A stretch of DNA of 64,000 nt. Source: Cinnamomum chago. Its lineage: Eukaryota; Streptophyta; Magnoliopsida; Laurales; Lauraceae. The notes beneath the pieces were generated by a model, which was not told the origin of the DNA, did no database searches, and saw only the letters and a list, made by a program, of their open reading frames with translations. The position numbers and the translations under genes are program-made. The stretch covers positions 63,422,501-63,486,500 of the forward strand of contig CP142457.1 of the NCBI GenBank assembly GCA_038049695.1. Reading direction: 5' to 3'. Below, piece by piece: positions 36,560 through 49,300 of this stretch. Each line of letters starts with the position of its first letter. The stretch's first letter is position 1.

Positions 36560-39500
36560 GAGGGGGAGGGGGAGGGGGGCTCTCCTCAACTGTAGTTGAG
36601 GAGAGCCTCAGTTGGGCACAAGTGGGTCGCTCGTGTGGGATCAAAACAAAGGCAGCAGTTGGGAGAGGAAGTCAAAAAGTAACTCCTCAAAAAGCAAACC
36701 CAAAAGACCCTCCATCCATTTTCATTTCCCGCCCAGAGGTCAACGAAAAGGTCTCCTCTCTCCCAGCCAATCATCTCCGTTCTCCATTTCCGCCTGAGAT
36801 CGACAGCATCCAGAGATCCACTCCGGTCATCTTCAAATGAACCGTCCCCTATCTGCCCACAGATGGACGAAGCCCAGCTGTCAATAAGAAAACCCCTTCT
36901 GATTTTTCCCTATCCGCCCACAGATCGGCGAAGCCCAGAGTTTGAAAATATTTCTCCTCCGATCCCACTAAGATGGTTTCATCTGCTCTCGTGCGGAAAA
37001 CCAAAAGGCCCTCTAGGTTGTTTCCTTCTCACATAGAGCGACGAATAAATCCTCCTTCCGATTTGGGTTTGAAAACCCCCTTTCCCTCATATGGGACCTA
37101 CAAGGAAGAGCTCATCTCCTCTCATACGCGACAGTCTGTATCTTCATCGCCCGGGTCGATTGTTTACCGTGGATGCCGACAATCCATCTCCTGGCCAGGC
37201 TCAAATCCTACTACAGTGCTACTGTTTTCATTCTAATCGATTCAATGGATTCTTCATTAAATGTTCGCATAAATGCCTCAGTGGATTCTCTTCTCCCTCA
37301 TTGGTAAAGGATTTGATGTGAAATGTGTTCTAGATTTTTATTTTTATTTTTTGAAAAGAAACCAAAAGCGATGAACAGGAATTATCCATTCCTGGAATTA
37401 GTTTGTTTGATTTCAGGTCATTGGTTCCCTTTCTTTGTTAACAAATGTAGCCTTATATTTATTGATTTGGAGGAATCCCATGAGTGTTTTTTTATAAAGT
37501 TAGAGCTTCTGTTAAACTTATTATAAGACAATTTATTCTATCGTGGTGTCTATTGTAGGAAGGAAAAGGCTGAGGCAAATTAATTTGAAGTATAGAGTGT
37601 TGGTGGAGCATATTTTTGAAGCAAATTTCATGTTATGGGAAAGAGAGTAAAGACTGCTTATATGTAAAATCGGAAGTGAATATGTAATTTGATATAGTGT
37701 TATATTTTGTAACGGGATATAATGGATGTAATTTTCTATGGGATGTTATTGACCTGAAGTTGGTTCTTGGTTTTTGTAATGGGATAGATGTTAGGTTGTC
37801 GTTGGAACCTCATGATGTTATTTCCATCTTTTTATTTCCATTTGAATTATGTCCTTTACAATTGACAATGGTGAACTATGTGAGTGGTTATGAATGATTG
37901 TGTGCAGTTACAGATGTTAGACTTGGGGAGAACAGTGGTTAATGGGTTAGAGGCTATAGCTACTGCTTTGCCTTTGGGCTGATGTTTAAGTTTGGCCTTT
38001 TAGGAATAATGATCGATTGAGGGGCTGAAATGCAAAGACTAACATTCTCATATGTTTGCTGGCATTCAGAATACTTGAACTGCCAATATGTGCACTTCTC
38101 AATTCATGATTGATCGGCTTTGAACTCAAATCATGCAAACCCGTGGTGACTTCAATACATATAAGCTTCTAAGTCTCAATGTAAACATATAGCTTGCAAT
38201 GGATAAAATATTTGAGTTAAGTGTAATGCAGCAACATCATGTACATAACTCTTTGGATTCAATGTAATATATCAATTGGAAAACTTGAAAAGATTATTAA
38301 ACATCCCCTTGTAGCATATTTTTTGATATGTTATTTGGAACAAAATCCAATCACATGATTTATTATCAATTTTTCACAATTACTAATTCTTGTTCATGTG
38401 ACACTTAATTACAACAAAAAATGTAATGAAAGCATCTTATCCTTTTTTTTTTTAAGCGTATTTTTGGTTTGAACCTACGATACAACCCACTTTGCTTACT
38501 GTAATAGAGTAATTGGAATGTCAAACCATTCTACCATTTATTCACACCATTCATCAACAGTATTCAAGCATAAACCATTCAAACCCAAACCATTAATCCA
38601 CACCATTTAAACCCTAACCATCCATCCACACTATTAACCCACATTCAACTACAAAATTCATGATAAATAAATCATCACTTACATTTTGTACTAATAATTA
38701 AATAGAAAATTCTTTTTAAGAGTACATTGAAATTGTATACAATTGTTGCAACATCGCTTCAACCACTAAGCTGCAATGAACCTACAACTTCTCTAAACCA
38801 TAAAACTTGTGAGTGTGGTTGATGATTGAATCTCTAAGATCCCCAAAATAGTTGAACTTGAAGGAGCGTGAGAGCACTATTTCTGATATCCTCAACATCT
38901 CCTACATACATGAATCTTGAATTGAGCTACATCAGTCCTCATGAAAACCAGAATACATAAATTGGACTACAAAAGTCACCATCAGGAGAATTACAGTTGT
39001 CCCATAACATCCATTGGCCACAGCTGCCGTATTCAAATAAAGCAAGTGTCACTTATAGAGTAGTTGAAAAAAAAAATGATTGTCAAATGTAAAGAACTCA
39101 GCCATACAATCATTTAATACCAATAACCAGCACTGACAGATCTAATTCCATGAATGGATAATTCTTGTTCATGGCTTTTGGTTTACCCATAAAATCCTTT
39201 ACCCATGAGGGAGAAGAGAATCCATCGATGTATTTATGTGAACATTTAATGAAGAATCCATTGAATCGGCCAGGAGATGGATTGTCGACGTCTACGGTAA
39301 ACAATCGACCCGGGTGATGAAGATACAGACTGTCGCGTATGAGAGGAGATGAGTTATTCCTTGTAGGTCCCATATGAGGGAAGAGGGTTTTCAAACCCAA
39401 ATCGGAAGGAGGATCTATTCGTCGCTCTATGTGAGAAGGAAACAACCTGGAGGGCCTTTTGGTTTTCCGCATGAGAGCAGATGAAACCATCTTAGTAGGA

Positions 39501-39909
39501 TCGGAGGAGAAATATTTTTAAACTCTGGGCTTCGCCGATCTGTGGGCGGATAGGGAAAAATCAGAAGGGGTTTTCTTCTTGACAACTGGGCTTCGTCCAT
39601 CTGTGAGCGGATAGGTTGACAGCTGGGCTTCGTCCATCTGTGAGCAGATAGGGGACGGTTCATTTGAAGATGACCGGAGTGGATCTTTGGATGCTGTCGA
39701 TCTCGGGCGGAAATGGAGAATGGAGATGATTGGCTGGGAGAGAGGAGGAGACCTTTTCGTCGACCTCTGGGCGGGAAATGAAAATAGATGGAGGGCTTTT
39801 TGGGTTTGCTTTTTGAGGAGTTACTTTTTGACTTCCTCTCCCAACTGTTGCCTTTATTTTGATCTTACACGAGCAACCCACTCGTGTCCAGCTGAGTTGA
39901 AGAGAGCCC

Positions 39910-39912
<3 letters not shown>
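36560..39912. mobile_element. 3.35-kb element with inverted arms of about 0.75 kb
   Basis: The left arm (about 36560-37400) and the reverse complement of the right arm (about 39912-39110) run in parallel with high identity. Shared landmarks, in order, are GGGAGAGGAAGTCAAAAAGT, CTTCAAATGAACCGTCCCC, GATGGTTTCATCTGCTCTC, GAGCGACGAATA, GACAGTCTGTATCTTCATC, TTCAATGGATTCTTCATTAA and GAATTATCCATTC. The right arm has an extra tandem copy of a roughly 37-bp CGGATAGG-type unit. The left arm has insertions near 37200 and 37320. The centre (37400-39105) is AT-rich and I see no transposase. (TA)n tracts bound both ends. Long inverted termini suggest a non-autonomous Mutator-like element; a gene fragment captured in the arms is possible. 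Confidence 0.75.

Positions 39913-39942
<30 letters not shown>
39913..39942. repeat. (TA)n tract at the right end of the large element
   Basis: About 14 TA units followed by TTATATTTATA. The tract matches the one at the left border (36542-36559), so the element either inserted into a TA microsatellite or generated it. Confidence 0.9.
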
Positions 39943-39946
<4 letters not shown>

Positions 39947-40334
39947 TTATAAGGTGACGGATAAGTTGGGTCCTCAATTTGACCGACTCGGGTATCCCGA
40001 GTTCATGTGAATTTTAAGCTTTTTTTTTTACTTAAAACCCGAACAAGCCCAACTCAAAATTTACTTTTTGAGGGCAGCCCTAAGCCCAAAACCGCTCTCC
40101 CGCATTTCCTATTTCACCCGCACGCGATCGCTCATCCGCCTTTCATAGAAGAACGCCACCTCCTACTCTCTTTAAACAGCGCCAAGGTTTTATTATTTCC
40201 CTCTCTCATTCCCGATCTCTTGCTTCTACTCTCCATTTCATCGAACACAAAGCGCTCGCCTTTTTTTTTGATCGAAGCAGATCTAGGGTTTGTACGAAGT
40301 TCGGATTCTTCCTCCCCAGCAGAAGACCTAGGAA
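39943..40334 (+). promoter_or_regulatory. CCT1 promoter and 5' UTR
   Basis: Between the large inverted-repeat element and the CCT1 ATG lie two AGCCCA motifs (40046-40051 and 40083-40088; site II-type when read on the other strand). A telo-box-like TAGGGTTT is at 40284-40291. Both are usual in plant housekeeping genes for growth and protein synthesis. The leader is pyrimidine-rich (CTCTCTC, CTTCTACTC). No clear TATA box is seen closer than the TA tract at 39913-39955. Confidence 0.5.
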
Positions 40335-43300
40335 ATGGCGATCCAAGCCCAAACACCTGATATCTTGGGAGAGCGCCAGTCAGGCCAAGACGTCCGCACC
40401 CAGAACGGTACTGCTCTCATTTTCCCTTTGCACTTCACCTGCTTGTGAAAATGTCTAGCTAGATCTAACACGCTTCTGGTTTTCGTTAATTTCTTCCTCT
40501 GTATCGGCAGTCGTGGCCTGCCAAGCAGTCGCCAATATCGTCAAGTCCTCGCTTGGACCCGTCGGCCTTGACAAGGTATCTCTCATCTCTTCCTGAAACG
40601 GTTGATGTCTCTTTTACTGGAGCGGTGCCCTTCTTTTTCTCCGTTTTCTATTTCTTGATGCGATTTTTTATTTCTTCTGTTGTTGTATTGCGACTTGCGT
40701 TCTGTAAAATGTGTGCTGTGGGGGATTTGAGTGAATTTTAGTTTCACTGAGTGTATTTTCATTGCCAAGAGCACGAGTATACTATTTTGACACTGATAAA
40801 ACAGGTACCAGGTACTGTTTTAGTGATTGTAATCAACGGTTAAGTGGCCTCCAGTTGCATGATTGAGGGAACCTGTTGGAACCCTGAGGAGAATGGGCGC
40901 TTGTATGAATTTTGGAAAGTGTGGGTTTATCTGAAGCCATTGGCTTGGATGATTTATATTCTAAGTAATGGAGAAATAAGAACTTGTCAGACATGTCATT
41001 ATCTCTTACCCCTTTTTTTGGTTTTATGTGATGCGGTGCCGTGAGAATTGTGAGTGCATCCAAATGAGATCGAATTCTGTCAGATCAGAATAAATGAGAG
41101 CTTAAAATCATAATAGGTTCTCATGTATAAATCATAGCTAGGCGTACTTCAAATGGCTATGTTTAAGCAGAAAAATGTATCAGAAAACCAGGAGAAACTG
41201 GTGGTTCGTCTGTTGTGTGTTGGCTGTGAATGTACCTCCAGTCTTCCACTCTTTCATATTCAACTCACATTTTTCGAATTCTTTTAAACTTTCTCTGGTC
41301 AACTTGGTGAGTTAAATTGCTAAAACAATTCCTCCCTGAAAACTCAATAGTCACTATTCCTCTTCATTCTTTTATTTGTTTCACATCTGCTTTTCCGGGT
41401 TGAATGGGACTTGATAGCTGATGCATTATAGCATCTGAAATAGAAAAAACTGAATGGCTTTCAGGCTTAACACATTATGCAGCACTTAGTATGTGCATGT
41501 GTATGTGTGTGAATGTGTGCGTGCGTGCATATGGTGTCTGTGTTTTGACATCTCTCTCTCTCTCTACTGCCTTCTTATATTTGTTACTGTTGAAATGTTT
41601 CAGATGCTAGTTGATGATATAGGTGATGTTACAATTACTAATGATGGAGCAACTATACTGAAGATGTTAGAAGTGGAGCATCCAGCAGCCAAGGTAGATA
41701 GTTTGAGCTGCATCTCTATCTAGTTTCCTTCGATGCTTTTTCCCCATGCCTATAGTTGTGGTTTAATTTTCTTTTGTTTCCTTTATCTTTTGTTGACTAC
41801 TAGGTACTAGTAGAGTTGGCAGAGCTTCAAGACCGAGAAGTTGGAGATGGGACAACCTCAGTGGTAATTGTTGCTGCCGAATTGCTCAAGGTAAATCTAA
41901 GTGGGGCATGTTTACTGGGAGCCTCCTGTATCTATATTAAAGAGTTACAACTTCAAACATTTTCTGAAATGCTGTATTATATTCTAAGGAGTACTAATTT
42001 TGGCCATGTGGTTCTGCAGAAAGCAAATGAGCTAGTGAGAAACAAGATTCATCCAACATCTATAATCAGTGGATACAGGGTGAGATTCTAACTGAGAGCG
42101 GTAGAGGGGATGTAGCGTCCTTTATTTTTTGGGGTTAACGGATATGCACAAGATGAAATTCTGAGTGGGAGGTAGAGGGAATGATATGATGTCCTTCTCT
42201 TTTTTTGCATTAAGGGATATATTGTTCCTTCTTGTGACGCAGAATGCCTCCATGCTTTAAATGCAAATGAAAATGCTCATCATGTTGTCAATCATGAAAA
42301 CTTTCCTTGAATTTGATTATCGATACCATTGCCCATCATAATATGAACCATCGAGACTTGGTTTGAATCTGATTCTTTACTGTTGTACATAAATTTCTGT
42401 TGCATTTTCTCTGACAGCTAGCTATGAGGGAAGCCTGCAAGTATATTGATGAGAAACTGTCGGTGAAGGTCTGATCTTCTTTTCTCAATTGATTATTGGA
42501 TGTTTTTAACTTGTAGCCATCCAATTGTTCCTTTTTTGGGCCTTGAACCCAAGTTTGCTAAATATTGATGGACATTCATTCGACATATGTCTCTAGGTTG
42601 AAAAGCTTGGAAAAGATTCCCTTATAAACTGTGCCAAGACAAGCATGTCTTCAAAATTGATTGCTACTGACAGTGACTTCTTCGCAAATTTGGTGAGCTA
42701 AATGGAAGTCACTTTGTTGTTGTTGTTTTTTTTTTTAAATATTAAGCCTATTGATTTATTGGAACTTGAATTGTATTCTCTGAGCTTCTTCTTCTTCATT
42801 TCATTCTTATACATAACATGCTAATAGACACCTAACATCATCAATTTCTTGAATGTCTCTGTGGCATTGTAGACTTTGCTTAGGCAAGATAAACTTATTG
42901 GCTCCTGAAATTCCCTGGCTTTTTGCAAAGAAACAAACCATTTTGGAGGTAAAATGCTTGTAAAGTTGTACATCTACCTCCTACTAGGAACTTTGGAGAT
43001 TGATCTTTGTCAAAAGATCCTGTTTTGAGAAGGGGAGTGTGCAACTTTAAAGACATTTTACTTGAGAAATGCAAGGACTTGCTGCTACATGCTAATATGG
43101 GACACATGAGATATGGGCCTCTCGCCTGATGCTATGTTTCAACACTACTTTGAAATAAGCAACATACTGATGACGGGCGCATATCAGACAGCATCGTTGT
43201 TGGATTTTCAATGGATTTTTCTTGTATTAAGTGAAACATTGTTTTGTAATTGACATAATATCATTATGCTTACTAATAAAAAAAGATCTTACTGACCTTT

Positions 43301-46300
43301 TTCTTTGATAATCTAATTAAAATGTTGAATTTCTTATTACTTAGTTGTTTGAGTAACCTGATACATTATTTTTATTTGTGATGTTTTTAACATATGTTTT
43401 TTTATTATTGTTATTAAAAAGTGACCATTTATTTTAATTTATTCAAATATGTTTTAGGATTTGTCTAATCGAATACCTTATACTGGCATTAGATTTCAAC
43501 ATGCATGCCCGTATGCAACTTTGATTACATGGGTTTAACCATGGTTAAAAAAATCGGGCACGGACTCAGCACAGACTGAGTCACGTCCTATGGGACTCGG
43601 ACTCGAATCATATGCGACTCGGCCCTCCAACCATTTTATTTGAAATTATGACTCGGCCCGAGTCTGATTTTTTCAACCTTGGGTTTAACCTTAAATTAAT
43701 GTGCAGTGACCTGAAAATCAGTCTGTTTTACTCATCAGGTGGCTACACATTTATATTAAATGTTGTTGTTAGCTGATACTTTGATTTCATCCCAGGCGAC
43801 CACACATTTATGTTGAATGTTGTTGTTGACCACAACATTGATTTCATTCCTTTTACCTCTATATCTGTGACCTAATCTTTGAATTTGGACTGTTGCTATA
43901 ATTCTTGTTCTCAAATTTCTTAAGCAAAAAAAAAGGGTAATAGCAATATATTTTTTCACAATTGGAAGGTGCTCATTGTCACAACCATGAGGTTGCATGT
44001 TTGAGTCATGTTACGCTGAAAAAAAAAAATGATGTTTTCACACTTTAGGGGTTTTCTTGGTCTTTTTCCATTAAAACAAATTACTCTAAGAATAGAATGT
44101 TTATTATCAGAGACACATATAGAGACAGACAGACAAAGAGAAGTTTTGTGACGACATGGCAGTTTTTTTGGTATTCTCTTTTCTGGTGATGTTATGAAAA
44201 TATCAATACAATATCTGGATTTATATTTTGAAAATGCCTCCTTTTTTTTGGCCCCATGATATGGGCACATGCAAAGTGCGAGTGATGAGTTTATGGATAT
44301 TGCATGAGTGATACCAGCATATGTGGGCTAGTTTTCTTAACATGCCTCTTTTTTTATTTTTTTAAAAAACCCTTCACAGAGGTTTATCTCTTTACAAGAG
44401 ATAAAGCATTTTCAAGAATAAAAAGGTTTTCCACTCTTATTTTGGCAAACAGACTAAAGTCATGCAGGTCATTTGTTCTTAGTTATAAGCAGCCAACTCG
44501 CCAATCTTTCATTCTTTTTTCCATTTCCTTAATGTTCATACCAATTAATGATGGCAGTTTCTGTAGAAGAACGAATGATGTATATTTAGGGTGTCGTAAG
44601 TCATAAGTTCGTAAGTCATAAGTTAACTGACATCTATAATATAGTTGATTTTGTTTTTAATGTGCTAAGCATGAAAAGCGGAAATGCTTTTCTGCAGCAA
44701 AAAAAGTTCCATGATTGGTGTGGCGGTAAAAGAAACTAAATTTTCTGCAATTCCATGAAAAACCATTCCCGGTTTTTTTTTTTTGGATAGGAATGAGGAT
44801 TGCGGAAAAGGTTATCAGCAGAACCAGTTTTCCGTAGTGCCGCACAAATGTGCCCTTTAGGTCACTGGGCGAGGAAAAATTAAACGTGGGGTTTTCCCAC
44901 TAGGTCAAGTTAGCAAAAGAAATTGAGGTGGATAATCCTCCAACTGAAGCATCACCACTTTTTACTGGACTACCATTTGGTGTAACTAGAGAAAGGTAGA
45001 GAGAACAACAATTTTAAATGTTTAGGAAACATAAAATACAATAATTGACTGTTTTCTCTAAGTTTGAGAGGAGAAACATAAATTTCCCTTAAAAGATCTA
45101 AACAGTATTGCCTTTTTCTCTGGTGAAAAAGGGGAGAAGCCATTTCTGGCCCTCATTTCTCTTCATCCAATCGACCCCTTATTGATTATGGTGATGTGGG
45201 ACAAAACTCAATATTTCTATCAGTGCCATGTATGTTAATGACTTCTAAAACTTTCTATTTATGTCAGTGCCTTCTCCTGGTTCAGAATTTATTTATTTAT
45301 TTGGAAAATTTCTCACTTGCTTTTGAGTAACTTGCCTTTCTGCACTGTAAAACATGTTTGCTTTTCTAGGTTGTTGATGCAGTTCAAGCTGTAAAGACTA
45401 CGACTGCAAGGGGAGAGGTTAAATACCCAATCAAGGTTGGTTGATTTTCTTTTTCTTGTTGTACATTTTGCATCTTCCATCATGTTTTCGCATGCCACTG
45501 TACTGTGGTTTTGATTTCCTATCAAGGCATTCTAGTTTTGGGCCTCTTCGTAGGTGCTTCTTATTGTCTTCTGCTGGTTTCATGCTTCTGGCCCGGACTG
45601 CCTCAGTGCAGTTTTTGTTGTTTGTTGTGCCACCAACTTTTTTTTTTAACCAATACATCCTAGCTGTCATTAGAAAAAGGGGTTTCAGATGTCTTGGTTC
45701 CTTGAAAAAGCAGAACAATTTTGAGTTTTTAGACTAACTATTTATGTGCGCAGAAGTTGCTATCTTTTTTTCCACCTTTGGTTCCAGTAGTTTGAGAAAA
45801 GGTTCAGCTTCATGTTTTCCACTTATAATAATCTGAGACTTCTATTGTTTCAGGGCATCAATATTCTAAAAGCTCATGGGAAAAGTGCAAAAGAGAGCTC
45901 CTTGTTGAAGGGTTATGCTCTAAACACAGGCCGTGCTGCACAAGGGATGCCGACTAGAGTTTCTCCCGCAAGGATTGCGTGCCTTGATTTCAATCTTCAA
46001 AAGACCAAAATGCAAATGGGTGTCCAAGTCTTAGTCTCTGATCCCAGGGAACTTGAAAAAATTCGCCAAAGGTGAAGACCATATAGAGTACAGCTTTTTT
46101 GTTCAAATAATAGCTGGGAAACTAATGTTGGTTATACCTTTAAACTGACAGCTTCACGGAGATCCTATGATCCAATTATTGTTTAATCCATTGCATTATG
46201 AAACTGCTTGTTATAAATACTTTTAAATTTCAATCAGGTCTCCAATGCAAAATCTGGTAGTAGTCATCAAGCATAAACATGATTCTCAGTCGCTTCAAGT

Positions 46301-49300
46301 CACCATCAAAGCCTTATCCCATCTGGCGGCTCAGTCACATTTTAATGCTGGATATAATTTCATCTTTCCCCAACATAGTTGGAACAAGGCTTTGATGATG
46401 TTTTAGTGCTAGATATAATTTCATCTTTCATGCATGAACTATGTATCAGATAAAATCTATATTTAAGTTTAGCTTCCTAATGTGCTCCATCAGTCATAAA
46501 GAAGTTACACTTGAGACCATTGAAAAGAGGTTGCATCTGAGTGCATGCATGTGCTTATTTTTACATGTGCTTGACATTTGAGCATTCAACTTCAAATCAG
46601 CTTGCCAAAACTTTTTTGTTTTGTGCACTGGAATAATAAGTTTCTTGCTATCCATGCAGAGAAGCTGACATTACAAAGGAGCGAATAGAAAAACTTTTAA
46701 AAGCAGGAGCAAATGTTGTATTGACAACTAAGGGGATTGATGACATGGCACTTAAGGTATTCTTGTCTGAATTTATATCATTGAATGCCATGAGGAACAC
46801 TTGTGTGTGCATGTGCCTCTGTTGTCTGTGTGCTTATGTGCATGTGTGTATGCACGTCTCTTAATGGGTCTCTGGCTATGTGAAAAGGTAGATGCATGTA
46901 TCAAAAAACAATTGTAGCCGCCTTGATTACATAGACGCAGGGGCAGTTGAAGATCCAAAATACTTTTTTTTTCCCTTTTTGGTTGTAGTGACCCCCTAAA
47001 TCTCGATCAATGTATTGGATATTTTTTTGAACCAGTGTGCAATATTATGCCACAAAGGTCCTATCCACACTTGACTTAAGAAGCATCCTTTATTTGCTCT
47101 TATCATTACACCCATCAAGGGAAAGTTACCCCTAGGGATTAAGTGCTAATGTGGTCGTGTATGCCATGCTAATTTCTGGGTGTTATCAGATGTATTAGTA
47201 AATGTTGGGTCAATGGGGCATATCTTTCTGGATGTTCAGAATAGCCAACAACAGTACAACACCAAAACGAGAAGTGTTCTGGTTGGGCGCACACACTTGA
47301 TTTTTAAGTTTTTACTCGGTTAGATGACTAGAAAAAAACACTCCATTCTAATCACTTATTTAATGATTAGAAAAGGTCAAAAAACACTTAATTTTTAAGT
47401 TTTTACATTTAATGAAAGTAGCCATTCAAAAAAACAAAAGTTTTTACATTGTTAAGCACACGGATGTGCCCAGTAACATCTTATTTTTATTTTTTTTAAA
47501 CGGTAACGAGAGAATTCATTAAAAGGGAGATGAAATACAAAGCTCACAATACTGAAGAAAAAAGGATGGAGAAGATGTGAGAGTGATGCACCACCCCCAA
47601 CTCAAATTACACAATCACACTTACCCAAGGAAGCACCCTATCAACCCCTTGCTTGGCTAATGCATCCACCATGGAATTGGCGGATGTAACCTCATGATGG
47701 AAGGTGACATTATTGGTAGCCGACAACTCCCTAATTTCATTAAAGTGGAATTGAAATTTCCATGGAGTAGACTTCCGGTTGGGTACCCATGCATAGTAAC
47801 ATCTTTTGTCAGCACTGCAATCTAATATCTTATTTGTTTTTTATTTTTTCTCCAACAACCAGTTCTTTAACTGTGCACTATGATATCTGCATTTCTCTGT
47901 GTCAGATTTTGATGCACAAAAACATAACTGGATACCTAGCTTTATCTCATTTTCTGTTTACCAATGACTTTGCTTTCCTAAATTGCCTTTCCAGTATTTT
48001 GTGGAGGCTGGAGCTATTGCTGTGAGGCGTGTCCGGAAGGAGGATCTGCGCCATGTTGCCAAGGCCACTGGTGCCACTGCGGTATATTTTCAATGTTTTT
48101 TTAGAAACAGTTTATTTGTAGTTTATATGTTAGCTTTAGCAGGTAAAGCTTCCTATTTGCATCTTGAGTACTACTTTGTGTTGGTCCCAGAGAATATATG
48201 GTCACCAGTGATCTCTTAAGCTAGATATGTGGATGTGTTGTCATAGCATAAAGCCTACATGATTGGCCTATGTCGGATTGCTGGCAAACCACCTTGACCA
48301 CAATGGTCATCAAAGCTTGGTTACAATGGTTTATGGTGAGTTTACTCTGGATTGCATCAGAGTGTCTGTTTCTTATCTCTTGAGGGCTTGGGTGGAAAGC
48401 TATTGTATTTCATCAATATTCTTGAGGGATTTGATTTAGAGTTCCTAGACATCAGCCCTTTTGGCACGTATCTTTTTGTATCCCAATTCCCATTGCTTTT
48501 AGTATATGATGAATTAGTAATTATTTAACAAAATTAGGGGGGGAAAGGCATCTCAATAAGGAGATGTTTCGATTGAAAATAGACATGAGTTGTGAAGTAC
48601 CTTACAACTGTCCAGATACTGCTGGACACATTGCGTAAGTAAAGGCTGACAGGGTTGCCATGTGATGGAAGGGATATGATTTGATGATATGATGTCGGGT
48701 GGGAATTCAACATCTTTAGTTGGGTGACAATGGTTCTTTCGTACCATTAGAGTAAGAAGATATGTTTGTAGTGTGAAATCAGCCGACTTGTCCATTTGCT
48801 TTTGTAACAAGAGGGCTTTCATGAGAGACTCAAGTTTAGGTTTCTGAAGATCATAGGCCTTGTTTTTTTCTCTAAACCTATTTCCCATCTCAACCAACCT
48901 CATGAACTGACCAGCTAACTATTCTTCTCGGATTGTTCTTGATTCTTGTCTGTGAAATCTTTATTTTATCTCTCATCTAGCAATGTTCTTCGGATTTCTG
49001 ATTGAAAGAGTTTTCCCTGTCCAATTTCTCCTGCACAACTCATCACTATCTACTATGTCCACTTTTCCTTCACGAAAGAACAATGTTGGAGGACTTCATT
49101 TACTTGAATCTGCACATTAAAATGGGAGTTCCGGAGATGGGGAGATCAGTGTCTTACGTGCTTATGCTTAAATGAGTTTGTAGGTTCCACAGCAGAAAAT
49201 GTGTGTCTTCTCAGGTTAATAGCCATATTGATATTTCCTGTCAGGCACAGTGAACATGTTCTAATTCCTGACAGACGTGCACTGTAGGATACTTGGTTAA

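Noticed and set aside
36973-37236. Frame of 87 codons, with an apparent relative at 39490-39110 on the other strand, suggesting a conserved protein pair
   Set aside because: Both lie in the inverted arms of the same element. Their likeness follows from DNA identity, and the frames diverge through small insertions and deletions, so there is no sign of protein selection.
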